This document shows positions 6,884 to 13,230 of a stretch of 13,230 nt of DNA, one piece after another. Below the pieces are notes generated by a model. That model saw only the letters and a list, made by a program, of their open reading frames with translations. It did no database searches and was not told the origin of the DNA. The translations under genes and the position numbers were made by a program. Numbering within the stretch: position 1 is the stretch's first letter; each line of letters begins with the position of its first letter. Source of the DNA: Gemmatimonadota bacterium (lineage in GTDB: Bacteria; Gemmatimonadota; Gemmatimonadetes; Longimicrobiales; Gaopeijiaceae); the NCBI GenBank assembly GCA_016209995.1, contig JACQVC010000531.1:1-13230 (forward strand), written 5' to 3'.

Positions 6884-6980
6884 TCACGCGGAGCCGCTGA
6901 GGGATACAGAGAGCCGCGGAGAACAGCTTACTTATGACGTTGCTCCGCGGCTCTCGGTTTCCTCCGCGTACTCCGCGTGA
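6884..6980. repeat. Nested palindromic repeat element
   Basis: Two nested perfect inverted repeats. The outer arms are TCACGCGGAG (6884-6893) and CTCCGCGTGA (6971-6980). The inner arms are GAGAGCCGCGGAG (6909-6921) and CTCCGCGGCTCTC (6943-6955), around a 21-base loop. The heptamer CTCCGCG occurs three times in the right half (6943, 6962, 6971). The design is that of an interspersed REP/MITE-like palindrome rather than a simple terminator, since no T-run follows. It sits between two genes of the same direction. No transposase or clear target-site duplication is seen. Confidence 0.7.
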
Positions 6981-7094
6981 CATTGGTTTGGTCTCGCTGT
7001 CACTATGACTGCCGAGCGACACCGGTCGCTTGACTCCGCCACCGCGAATTCCGAAGATGCGATACTCGAATCGACGCAATGTCCCCGCCGTTCC

Positions 7095-7104
7095 GGGGAG
7101 GAGG
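7095..7104 (+). promoter_or_regulatory. Shine-Dalgarno deciding the start of the beta-propeller lipoprotein
   Basis: GGGGAGGAGG followed by five bases and ATG at 7110. The signal peptide begins right there, so the in-frame ATG at 7005 is not the start. Confidence 0.65.
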
Positions 7105-7109
7105 CTCAG

Positions 7110-8414
7110 ATGATCACCCGCGCCCGCTTTTCGCCCAACACCCTCGCCTCGATCCTGTGCGTGACCGTGATCGGATGCGCAGGCGAGGGAGGCTCAATCG
7201 CCGAGCGGCCGCCGTGCGATTCCGATAACGGCGGCATCACACTGCCCGACGGGTTCTGCGCCGTCGTGGTCGCGGACACGATGGGGCCTGTGCGACACAT
7301 GGCCGTCGCACCCAACGGCGACCTCTACGTGATGCTGCGCGATCAGACCGACGCGCCCGGCTCCGTGCTCGCGCTGCGCGACTCGAACGGCGATGGCAAG
7401 GCGGACGTGATCGCACGCTTCGGCCCCAGCGGCGGGACGGGCCTCGCGCTGAGGGGCGACGACCTGTACTTCGCTCCCGACGATGCCGTACTGCGCTACA
7501 CGCTCACGCCCGGCGAGCTGGTCCCCGCCGGACCGCCGGACACGATCGTCAAGGATCTCCCCAACGTGCGCAGCCACCGCTCCAAGACGCTGGCGTTCGA
7601 CGAGACCGGCGGCATGTACGTGAACATCGGCTCGCCCTCGAACTCCTGCCAAATCGAGGACCGGACAACGGGATCGCGCGGCCAGGATCCGTGTCCCGAT
7701 CTCGAGACCCGAGCCGGCATCTGGAAGTTCGACGCGAACCGCACCGGCCAGACGCAGGCCGACGGGACGCGCTTCGCCACCGGGATGCGCAACACCGTGG
7801 CGCTCACCATGAACCCGCTGAACAGCAAGCTGTACGCCGCCATCCACGGGCGCGACCAGCTCTTGCAGAACTGGCCTCAGTACTACGACGAGGAGGACAG
7901 CGCGGAGAAGCCGGCCGAGGAATTCGTGCAGATCAATGCAGGCGATGATTTCGGCTGGCCCTACTGCTATTACGATCCGATCGTCGGCGCCAAGCTGCTC
8001 GCCCCCGAGTACGGAGGCGATGGCGAGAAGAGGGATCGCTGTGCCACGAAGAAAGATCCGCTCATCGGCTTCCCCGGACACTGGGCGCCCGACGGGCTCG
8101 TGTTCTATACGGGCGCGCAGTTTCCCGAACGCTACCGCGGCGGCGCGTTCATCGCGTTCCATGGATCGTGGAACCGCGCGCCATTGCCGCAAGGCGGCTA
8201 CAACGTGGTGTTCGTGCCGTTCGCAGGCGATGCACCGTCCGGGCCGTGGGAGATCTTCGCGGACGGATTCAAGGGAACGCCCGAACTGATGGCCCGCGAG
8301 GATGCGGTGCACCGACCCACCGGGCTCGCCGTCGGACCCGACGGATCACTCTATCTATCGGATGACCAGGGCGGACGGATCTGGCGCATCATGTACCCGG
8401 GCCCCACCCCGTGA
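7110..8414 (+). CDS. Sorbosone-dehydrogenase-like PQQ/beta-propeller lipoprotein
   Basis: A 434-residue envelope protein of the L-sorbosone / glucose-sorbosone dehydrogenase beta-propeller family, whose characterised members are PQQ-dependent periplasmic oxidoreductases of sugars or aldehydes. The signal peptide ends in VTVIGC with Cys23 as lipobox Cys. Propeller repeats are seen as VAPNGDLYVML, LAFDETGGMYVNIG, MNPLNSKLYAAIH and AVGPDGSLYLSDDQGGRIWRI. Family landmarks include FATGMRNTVALTMNP, GDDFGWPYCYYD, HWAPDGLVFYTG and FIAFHGSWNR. An EF-hand-like loop DSNGDGKAD (91-99) could bind calcium. Several Cys outside the lipobox (36, 50, and pairs near SNSCQ/DPCPD and PYCYY/DRCATK) may form disulfides. 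PQQ binding and substrate are not proven by sequence. Confidence 0.87.
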   Translation: MITRARFSPNTLASILCVTVIGCAGEGGSIAERPPCDSDNGGITLPDGFCAVVVADTMGPVRHMAVAPNGDLYVMLRDQTDAPGSVLALRDSNGDGKADVIARFGPSGGTGLALRGDDLYFAPDDAVLRYTLTPGELVPAGPPDTIVKDLPNVRSHRSKTLAFDETGGMYVNIGSPSNSCQIEDRTTGSRGQDPCPDLETRAGIWKFDANRTGQTQADGTRFATGMRNTVALTMNPLNSKLYAAIHGRDQLLQNWPQYYDEEDSAEKPAEEFVQINAGDDFGWPYCYYDPIVGAKLLAPEYGGDGEKRDRCATKKDPLIGFPGHWAPDGLVFYTGAQFPERYRGGAFIAFHGSWNRAPLPQGGYNVVFVPFAGDAPSGPWEIFADGFKGTPELMAREDAVHRPTGLAVGPDGSLYLSDDQGGRIWRIMYPGPTP

Positions 8415-8424
8415 CCCTACCCCG

Positions 8425-8456
8425 GCGGGTTGGCGGGTGAGCGGATTAGCGGGTGA
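8425..8456. repeat. Four tandem octamers before the phosphopantetheinyl transferase
   Basis: GCGGGTTG, GCGGGTGA, GCGGATTA and GCGGGTGA follow one another without a gap, filling most of the 45-bp space between the dehydrogenase stop and the transferase start. The last copy supplies the only plausible ribosome-binding purines (GGGTGAG) before the GTG at 8460. Related GCGGGTCA units occur in the inverted repeat after the gene. Confidence 0.65.
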
Positions 8457-8459
8457 GTC

Positions 8460-9200
8460 GTGCATACCTCCATCCTCGTCGGCAACGACATCGTCGACCT
8501 GCACCACCCGCGTTGCCGCTCGAAGCTCGACGAGCCCCGCTTCCTCGACCGCGTGCTGATCCCCGCGGAAAAGCAGGCGGTGCTCGCCAGCTCCGATCCC
8601 TATCGCGCACTCTGGGTACACTGGGCCGCGAAAGAAGCGGCCTTCAAGGTTGCCGCGAAGATCTGGGACGACGCGATCGTCCTCACGCACGCTCGCTTCA
8701 TGGTTCGCCTGCATGGAGAGCTGACCGCGTGCGCACCTGGTTGCCGGTGCGTCCAAAGGCACGAGGCAAGCGTCGTCCATAGAGACACCGCCCTGCCGGT
8801 TCAGATCACGTTGACCCACGCTTGGGTGCACGCCGTCGCCGTGGGCCCCGCGGGCGATCCACAGGCCCGCGACCACATCGTCGAGGGTGTCGCCGCCGTG
8901 TCCCCCGCCGAGCGTGAGACCTGGAGTTCCCAGGAGGCCCTGGCCCGCGCGTTCAGCGCGAGCGAGCTACGCTCGATCCATCACCCGGAGGCGGCCATCG
9001 TCCGGATCCGCGCGCGCGCTGCTATGTCGCACCGCCTCGGGATCTCACCCGAACGGCTGCGTATCGTACGCGGCTCCGGTGGCGCCAACGCTGCACCGCC
9101 CTGCGTCGAGGTCGACGGCCAGGTCAGTGCAATCGACCTCAGCCTGTCCCACCACGGCGACTACGTCGCCTGGGCGTTCCGGACGGGCAGCGATCGGTAA
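8460..9200 (+). CDS. 4'-phosphopantetheinyl transferase superfamily protein, AcpS-like N-terminal half
   Basis: Predicted to move the phosphopantetheine arm of CoA onto carrier proteins. The N-terminal part has VGNDIVDL (Asp10) and WAAKEAAFK (Glu59, Lys63), the Mg/CoA-binding signatures, at nearly the spacing found in AcpS. ITLTHAWVHAVAVG at about 117-130 matches the closing strand of that module. Residues from about 165 form a second, degenerate half: FSASEL, RIRARAAMSHRLG in place of the KEA helix, then CVEVDG and DLSLSHHGDYVAWAF. At 246 residues it is twice the size of AcpS and has the canonical motifs in the first half rather than the second, as in Sfp. The start is GTG; the ribosome site is weak. 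No carrier-protein or synthase gene is nearby. Confidence 0.82.
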   Translation: MHTSILVGNDIVDLHHPRCRSKLDEPRFLDRVLIPAEKQAVLASSDPYRALWVHWAAKEAAFKVAAKIWDDAIVLTHARFMVRLHGELTACAPGCRCVQRHEASVVHRDTALPVQITLTHAWVHAVAVGPAGDPQARDHIVEGVAAVSPAERETWSSQEALARAFSASELRSIHHPEAAIVRIRARAAMSHRLGISPERLRIVRGSGGANAAPPCVEVDGQVSAIDLSLSHHGDYVAWAFRTGSDR

Positions 9201-9207
9201 TCCGCCC

Positions 9208-9312
9208 GTTATCAGCGGGTCAGCGCCACAGGCTAGGGGGCCGAATGTGCCAATCCTGAGGCCGAGGGTCCGGCTGGGGCGCCGGAGCGCAATCGACTGA
9301 CCCGCTGATAAC
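9208..9312. repeat. 105-bp element with 16-bp perfect terminal inverted repeats
   Basis: GTTATCAGCGGGTCAG (9208-9223) and its exact complement CTGACCCGCTGATAAC (9297-9312) bound a 73-bp interior. It almost fills the gap between two converging genes. It could be a MITE-like or REP-like unit, or act as a bidirectional terminator, though no T-run flanks it. No target-site duplication is evident. The arms contain the octamer GCGGGTCA, related to the tandem octamers at 8425-8456. Confidence 0.7.
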
Positions 9313-9324
9313 TGACTCCTGCGT

Positions 9325-9717
9325 TTACCGGACCGACACGCTCGAGAAATTGATCGTCGGACCGACGGTAAGGTCCACTCCGTCCCCCGGTGCGACTGCG
9401 ACGATGTCCGAGATATAGGCAATCGATGAACCGATCGGATCGGCGACGAGCCGCAAGCCCATCTCCGTCCTCAGATGATCTGGAATCTTGAACGACTCCG
9501 TGCTCAGACCAGACACCATCCCCAGACGCACGCTGTGGCCGGATTCGCTCATCGCGTAGATGTTCACGTCCAGGTAGTTCTGGTTCTGCACACGCACATG
9601 CACGGGTGCCGGCTTCGCCACGGTCCCATTTGCCACTCCGCCCATCGCTGGCGCGTTCGCCGCCGCGAGCGTGAGGGCGCCCAGCACAAGACCGGGTAGC
9701 AGGAATGCCCTTTTCAT
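9325..9717 (-). CDS. Secreted protein, member B of the ADPIGS paralogous family
   Basis: A 130-residue protein with a Sec signal peptide (MKRAFLLPGLVLGALTLAAANA) but no lipobox Cys, so probably released to the periplasm or outside. The mature part (from about residue 36, PVHVRVQNQNY) carries DVNIYAM, VRLGMVSGLSTESF, IPDHL, LRLVADPIGS, AYISDIVAVAPGDGVDLTV. This is the same series as in the lipoprotein at 5263-5646. There are no Cys in the domain and no catalytic-looking cluster, suggesting a binding or structural role. The start is ATG at 9717 with GGGAGGG just upstream; the longer frame from 9840 has no signal peptide and is rejected. It is preceded by a 253-bp leader region and is probably transcribed on its own. 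Confidence 0.8.
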   Translation of the reverse strand: MKRAFLLPGLVLGALTLAAANAPAMGGVANGTVAKPAPVHVRVQNQNYLDVNIYAMSESGHSVRLGMVSGLSTESFKIPDHLRTEMGLRLVADPIGSSIAYISDIVAVAPGDGVDLTVGPTINFSSVSVR

Positions 9718-9970
9718 AGTGCCCTCCCACGCAAGGGTGCAACCTCCCTGGCCGACTTCACCCGCCACCCTTGTACAAGTCCGATGCCAGGGACGGACTG
9801 ATCCCGTTTCGGAAGGTGTTTCTCCAACGTAACCCATCACTTACAGGGTCCTTGCGCTCGGCCGCGACTGATTTGCGACGTCGACTGGCTGTCCTCTAAG
9901 AAAGCCGCTGGTTGATTTCCGGCGGTGACACTCGCCCGCCCGTGCTCGACGACGTGTTACGGACTACTGG
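9718..9970. other. Leader/intergenic region of member B
   Basis: No gene is seen in these 253 bp. Directly before member B the ribosome site GGGAGGG occupies 9722-9728. Upstream of it are an 8-bp inverted repeat (CAAGGGTG 9732-9739 with CACCCTTG 9766-9773) and an overlapping 10-bp palindrome CTTGTACAAG (9770-9779). Together they could form an operator or a leader hairpin. I find no convincing promoter boxes. Confidence 0.5.
9905..9925 (-). terminator. Candidate terminator of the zinc-ribbon operon
   Basis: On the minus strand CCGCCGG, a seven-base loop and CCAGCGG pair with one mismatch, followed by CTTTCTTAG. It lies about 46 bases after the zinc-ribbon gene stop, the expected place for an operon end. 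The stem is imperfect and the T-tract interrupted. Confidence 0.35.
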
Positions 9971-10723
9971 TCAGTCGCCAGCCGGCGTCGCCGACACGTC
10001 CGAATAAGCGATGAACCAGGTGAGCAAGGCGGGTGGGCAGGGTAGCGGCAGACGCCGGGCGGGAAGCGGCTCGGGGTCGGGTCCGCATTCGTGGGGCGTG
10101 AGGAGAAAGAGCTCGTGAGGAAACTGCGGCTCCCCCATCGCGCGTGTCACGACGAGATCCGTGTTCAGCGAGCCGTCGTCCGCGATGACCAGCACAGCGA
10201 ACTTGAAGGACGAGAGCAGGCCGAGCGCCGCGTGCTCATCGCCGGCTACCTCGACGGTGTCGGCGCCCCGACCCTCACTCACCAGCCCTTGGCGCAGCGT
10301 CATCCCTCGCGTCACGTCGCGGTCGACGATGAGCACGGTGCCCGCCGGCTTGCGCGCCGCCGGTTGCTCCTGCTCGGGCAGCCGCACGACGTCACGCGCG
10401 CCGCCGCAGCGCTGGCACACGAAGCGCACGCCCGCCGAATCCGACGTGACCAGCGCCCTCGGCGACATCGACTCGCCGCAGCGCGGACACCTGGCCCGTC
10501 CCGTCAGGGTGGGGTGCTGGGCGTGCAGGGCTACCTCCTGCTCGTCCGCGTAATGCGCAACCACGAGCTCTTCCTCGTAGCGGCACTCCGAGCAGCGAAA
10601 CACGGCGTGCGCGGTCCGGCGAACGTCATGGGACCACTGCGCCTGGCGCTCCATCTCGCCGTCGCAGTCGTTCCTCGGGCATTCGTAGCTGCCGCGCTGG
10701 TAGAGCTGTTCCAGTCTTCCCAT
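9971..10723 (-). CDS. Zinc-ribbon protein with degenerate receiver domain
   Basis: A 250-residue cytoplasmic protein with two four-Cys sites: Cys15/Cys20 with Cys44/Cys47, and Cys79/Cys82 with Cys103/Cys106. They read as two zinc ribbons (CPRNDC...CSEC and CPRC...CQRC). After a short linker, residues 129-235 resemble a response-regulator receiver domain: TVLIVDRD at strand 1 (Asp134, Asp136), FAVLVIADDGS at strand 3, LFLLT at strand 4 with the conserved Thr209, then LPCPPALL where KP would be expected. The conserved Lys appears lost and the phospho-Asp position is uncertain, so it is probably a pseudo-receiver. It follows the beta-barrel gene by 34 bp and is likely the last gene of that operon. 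Its role might be nucleic-acid or protein binding; this is inference. Confidence 0.65.
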   Translation of the reverse strand: MGRLEQLYQRGSYECPRNDCDGEMERQAQWSHDVRRTAHAVFRCSECRYEEELVVAHYADEQEVALHAQHPTLTGRARCPRCGESMSPRALVTSDSAGVRFVCQRCGGARDVVRLPEQEQPAARKPAGTVLIVDRDVTRGMTLRQGLVSEGRGADTVEVAGDEHAALGLLSSFKFAVLVIADDGSLNTDLVVTRAMGEPQFPHELFLLTPHECGPDPEPLPARRLPLPCPPALLTWFIAYSDVSATPAGD

Positions 10724-10757
10724 CTCTCGGACGACTGCTCGCGGTCTGTTCTAGATT

Positions 10758-11894
10758 CTATAGACCGGGACGGTAATGGAGGAATACGGTGGCACCGTAG
10801 CGTTGGAAGTAAGCGTTGCCGATCTCGGTCTCGGCGCGAGTCCACCCGACGCGAACCGCCGCGCTCAGCTCCGCGTTGAGCGGCCGTGAGAGCGATAGGA
10901 ACACCAACGAGGCGTTGTCAGCCTCTTCGCCGGGTACGAGCCGAGCGAACGGCGTCTGCTGCAAGTAGCTCTTCGCAGTGAGCACGGCCAGAAACTCGAC
11001 GTTGAACTCCATGGGCAGCGGTGCAGAGACGAGCGTCGTGGCGATCACGGCATTGTACTCGGGTCGCCGCGAGTTCGAGCGATTGAGCGCACCCTCGATT
11101 CCCAGCGACGCCAGGAACGGCATGGACTGCGTCCGTACGCCGGCGCCCACGCGCACGGCTTGATCGTGACGGTAGGGATCTTGCGGGTCGAAGCTGCTCT
11201 GTCGCGTGTAGCTGCTGCTGGAATAGCCGCTGTAGAAGCGAAGCGAGTACCCCTCCCCACCCCACTCCGCGCCGGCCTCCGCGCTCAGCAGCCGGCGATC
11301 GAGCAGATCCAGATGCGGCGCCACGCCCGGCGGCGAGTAGTTCACCACCTCGCCCACGAGCGCGGCGTCGAAGCGTACGGCGCTCACCGGAAGAAACCGG
11401 ACCCGGGCAGACCCGCGGGCACTTCCGTACCCCGGCTCGATGAAGAGAGGCATCGGCGGCCGATCTTCGACTCGCCGGCCGCGGAACCGCGCCGTGACAT
11501 CCACGGCCCCGATCCCGCTCAGCTGACGCGCGTAACCGAGCTGGGATGTCCCTACCAGCTCGCGCGGGGCGTAGTCCGCCAGCTGGAAACCCTGAGCGGC
11601 AAACTGGCGCAGTCCCGCGTCCGCAAAGAACGTGAGCTCGCTCTCGGGCGTTGCATGGATCACGATGCTACCACTGCCGCCGACCTGACCGATCGCGGCG
11701 CCGGCACGGTCCGTCGAGTCCACGATCGGGACCGTCACCGCCGGCAACCGCCCCTGATAGCTCTCGACGGAGAAGCCGCCCGTGAGCACCAGGTCGCGGA
11801 CCACCGCTTGCGCCTCCGCGTGCTGCGCGCTCGAGCACAGCAGCGCCGCAACCGCTCCCGCACGCGCGAGTGAGCGCCAGACCCTTCGCCTCAT
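10758..11894 (-). CDS. Predicted outer-membrane beta-barrel protein
   Basis: A 378-residue protein with a Sec signal peptide (MRRRVWRSLARAGAVAALL, probable cleavage after Ala28 in AEA-QA). The mature part is built of alternating hydrophobic/polar stretches with frequent Gly, Tyr and Ser, for example VDVTARFRGRRV, VRFDAALVGEVVNY, YSLRFYSGYSSSSY, VRVGAGVRT and ATVFLHYRPGL at the end. That pattern is typical of transmembrane beta-strands. No plug, TonB box or named porin domain is recognised. Its ATG overlaps the stop codon of the coiled-coil gene (ATGA), so the two are translationally coupled and may work together in the envelope. The channel or anchor function is inferred, not shown. Confidence 0.7.
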   Translation of the reverse strand: MRRRVWRSLARAGAVAALLCSSAQHAEAQAVVRDLVLTGGFSVESYQGRLPAVTVPIVDSTDRAGAAIGQVGGSGSIVIHATPESELTFFADAGLRQFAAQGFQLADYAPRELVGTSQLGYARQLSGIGAVDVTARFRGRRVEDRPPMPLFIEPGYGSARGSARVRFLPVSAVRFDAALVGEVVNYSPPGVAPHLDLLDRRLLSAEAGAEWGGEGYSLRFYSGYSSSSYTRQSSFDPQDPYRHDQAVRVGAGVRTQSMPFLASLGIEGALNRSNSRRPEYNAVIATTLVSAPLPMEFNVEFLAVLTAKSYLQQTPFARLVPGEEADNASLVFLSLSRPLNAELSAAVRVGWTRAETEIGNAYFQRYGATVFLHYRPGL

Positions 11895-12912
11895 TCCCCT
11901 CTCCTCCCGCCCGCCCTGCGCCTGAAGTCTTCCGCGCGGGTCAGCACTTCCTCGCGATACTGCTCGACTCGACTGCGCAACGCCCGCAATTGGCTGATCC
12001 GCTCCGCGCTGCTCACGGCCGGCTGCACGCTCACGCTGTCGCCTGCTTCCGCGCGCGCGGGCGCATCCGGACCCTGCGTGGTCCCACGATCCGCGCGCTG
12101 AGTGGCGTCGCGCCCCGGACTCCCGAGCGGCAGCACGCCCTCGTCGAACCGCTCGATTCCCGCCATGAAGTTACGGATCGCCTGCTCCTGCCGCTGCCGC
12201 CGCGCCAGCTCGCCGAGCTCGCGGTCGATCGCCGCGATCGCCGAGTCGGCCTGCGCCGCGCGCCGAGCCAGTAGCTCCGCCTTGGCCCTCAGCTCCGTGG
12301 GCCCGTCCCGCGGGTCGACCTTGATCTCCGGCACCGCGACGAAGCGGAACGTCTCACGATCCGACTCGGCCAGCTCCGCCTCGATCTCTCGCAGCCGGTT
12401 GTACCGGTCCCGAATCAGAGCCGCGAGCTCGGCCCGCTCGCGGACACCGGATGGCGTCCGAGCTTGGTTCGTCAGCGCCTCGAGCGTCTCCTCGAGCGCC
12501 GCCTGCAAGGCACGACGCGCACGCAGGAGCCGCTGCGACGTCTCGGCTGCCCGACGATCCTGCGTCGTGACCTCGGTCCAGCGCGCCTGGGCCTGTGCGT
12601 ACGCCCGCTGTAGCCGGTTGTCGTCGCCGGACGTGCGCGCCTCATCGATCTCGACTGTCGCTCGCTCCGCGCGGGCCTGAGCCGCCTCGAGGGCGGCCAG
12701 CGCTGCTTCGTGGTCCGTGCGGGCCGCACGGTACTCCAGCTCCTGAGCCAGCACAGCATCCTGTGCGCGAGCACTGGCCGGCGCTACGACCCCCGCGCAT
12801 ACCACGACCACCGCGGCCACGAGCCAGCCCCCGAGTCGAGCAGGCCAACACGGGCGCGCACCCGCCCGCAGGCGGCTCCGGAGCTCGGCTCCCCCAACTG
12901 GCATACGAAGGC

Positions 12913-12916
<4 letters not shown>
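11891..12916 (-). CDS. Periplasmic coiled-coil protein
   Basis: A 341-residue exported protein. After a 31-residue basic n-region, a hydrophobic core (WLVAAVVVVCAGVVA) leads to a cleavage site after Ala51 (ASARA-QD). Residues 53-175 and 205-255 are almost continuous Ala/Glu/Arg/Gln heptad-like helix (for example LAALEAAQARAERATVEIDE). Between them is a short non-helical segment around FVAVPEIKVDPRDGP. A Pro/Ser/Thr-rich linker (about 265-305) precedes a final helix near ISQLRALRSRVEQYREEV. No enzyme motif is seen; a scaffold or periplasmic adaptor is plausible. Its GTG overlaps the stop of the sigma-54 regulator (GTGA) and its stop overlaps the barrel gene start, giving a three-gene coupled unit. 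An internal ATG five codons in (MPVGG) is an alternative start. Confidence 0.7.

Positions 12917-13230
<314 letters not shown>

Noticed and set aside
7005..7109. Upstream in-frame ATG for the beta-propeller protein
   Set aside because: The added 35 residues are polar and would hide the lipoprotein signal; the GGGGAGGAGG site points to ATG 7110.
7194..8312. 372-codon minus-strand open frame inside the beta-propeller gene
   Set aside because: No recognisable motif or ribosome site, and it lies entirely antisense to a well-supported lipoprotein gene.
9718..9840. Longer start for member B of the exported family
   Set aside because: It would bury the signal peptide 41 residues inside; the ATG at 9717 has a strong ribosome site directly upstream.
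10743..10766. GGTCT/AGACC inverted repeat in the gap between barrel and zinc-ribbon genes
   Set aside because: Only 5 bp per arm and no T-run; not enough to call a terminator inside an apparent operon.

Overview
The window is GC-rich bacterial DNA from a Gram-negative organism. This is shown by several lipoprotein signals, a predicted outer-membrane beta-barrel, and the C-terminus of a sigma-54 enhancer-binding regulator. The combination would fit a Gemmatimonadota-like or other soil/sediment lineage, but that is an inference; no rRNA or other marker gene is present. There are no tRNAs, CRISPR arrays, transposases or phage genes.

Layout. (a) 1-5051, all minus strand, read from right to left: a CDP-alcohol phosphatidyltransferase, an alpha/beta hydrolase (GTGA overlap with the previous gene), a nitrilase-superfamily amidohydrolase, nicotinate phosphoribosyltransferase (pncB, 27 bp behind the nitrilase) and a GNAT acetyltransferase. 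Every gene in this run starts with GTG or TTG. At the left edge lies the start of a lipoprotein gene that appears to carry a 1-nt frameshift in its signal peptide. (b) 5263-5646, plus: a small lipoprotein. (c) 5735-6331, minus: a two-CBS-domain protein. (d) 6431-9200, plus: a hot-dog thioesterase, a sorbosone-dehydrogenase-like beta-propeller lipoprotein and a 4'-phosphopantetheinyl transferase with an AcpS-like N-terminal half. (e) 9325-13230, minus, read from right to left: the sigma-54 regulator C-terminus, a periplasmic coiled-coil protein, a beta-barrel protein and a zinc-ribbon/pseudo-receiver protein, tightly packed (4-bp overlaps, then a 34-bp gap). After a 253-bp gap comes a secreted paralogue of the lipoprotein in (b).

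The most unusual content: two divergent members of a small exported protein family sharing an ADPIGS core (5263-5646 and 9325-9717); the compact regulator/coiled-coil/barrel/zinc-ribbon operon; and palindromic or tandem-repeat sequences in three of the intergenic gaps of the plus-strand block (6884-6980, 8425-8456, 9208-9312). The pncB/nitrilase pair points to NAD salvage, although the nitrilase substrate cannot be read from sequence. The remaining genes look like ordinary housekeeping or accessory metabolism.
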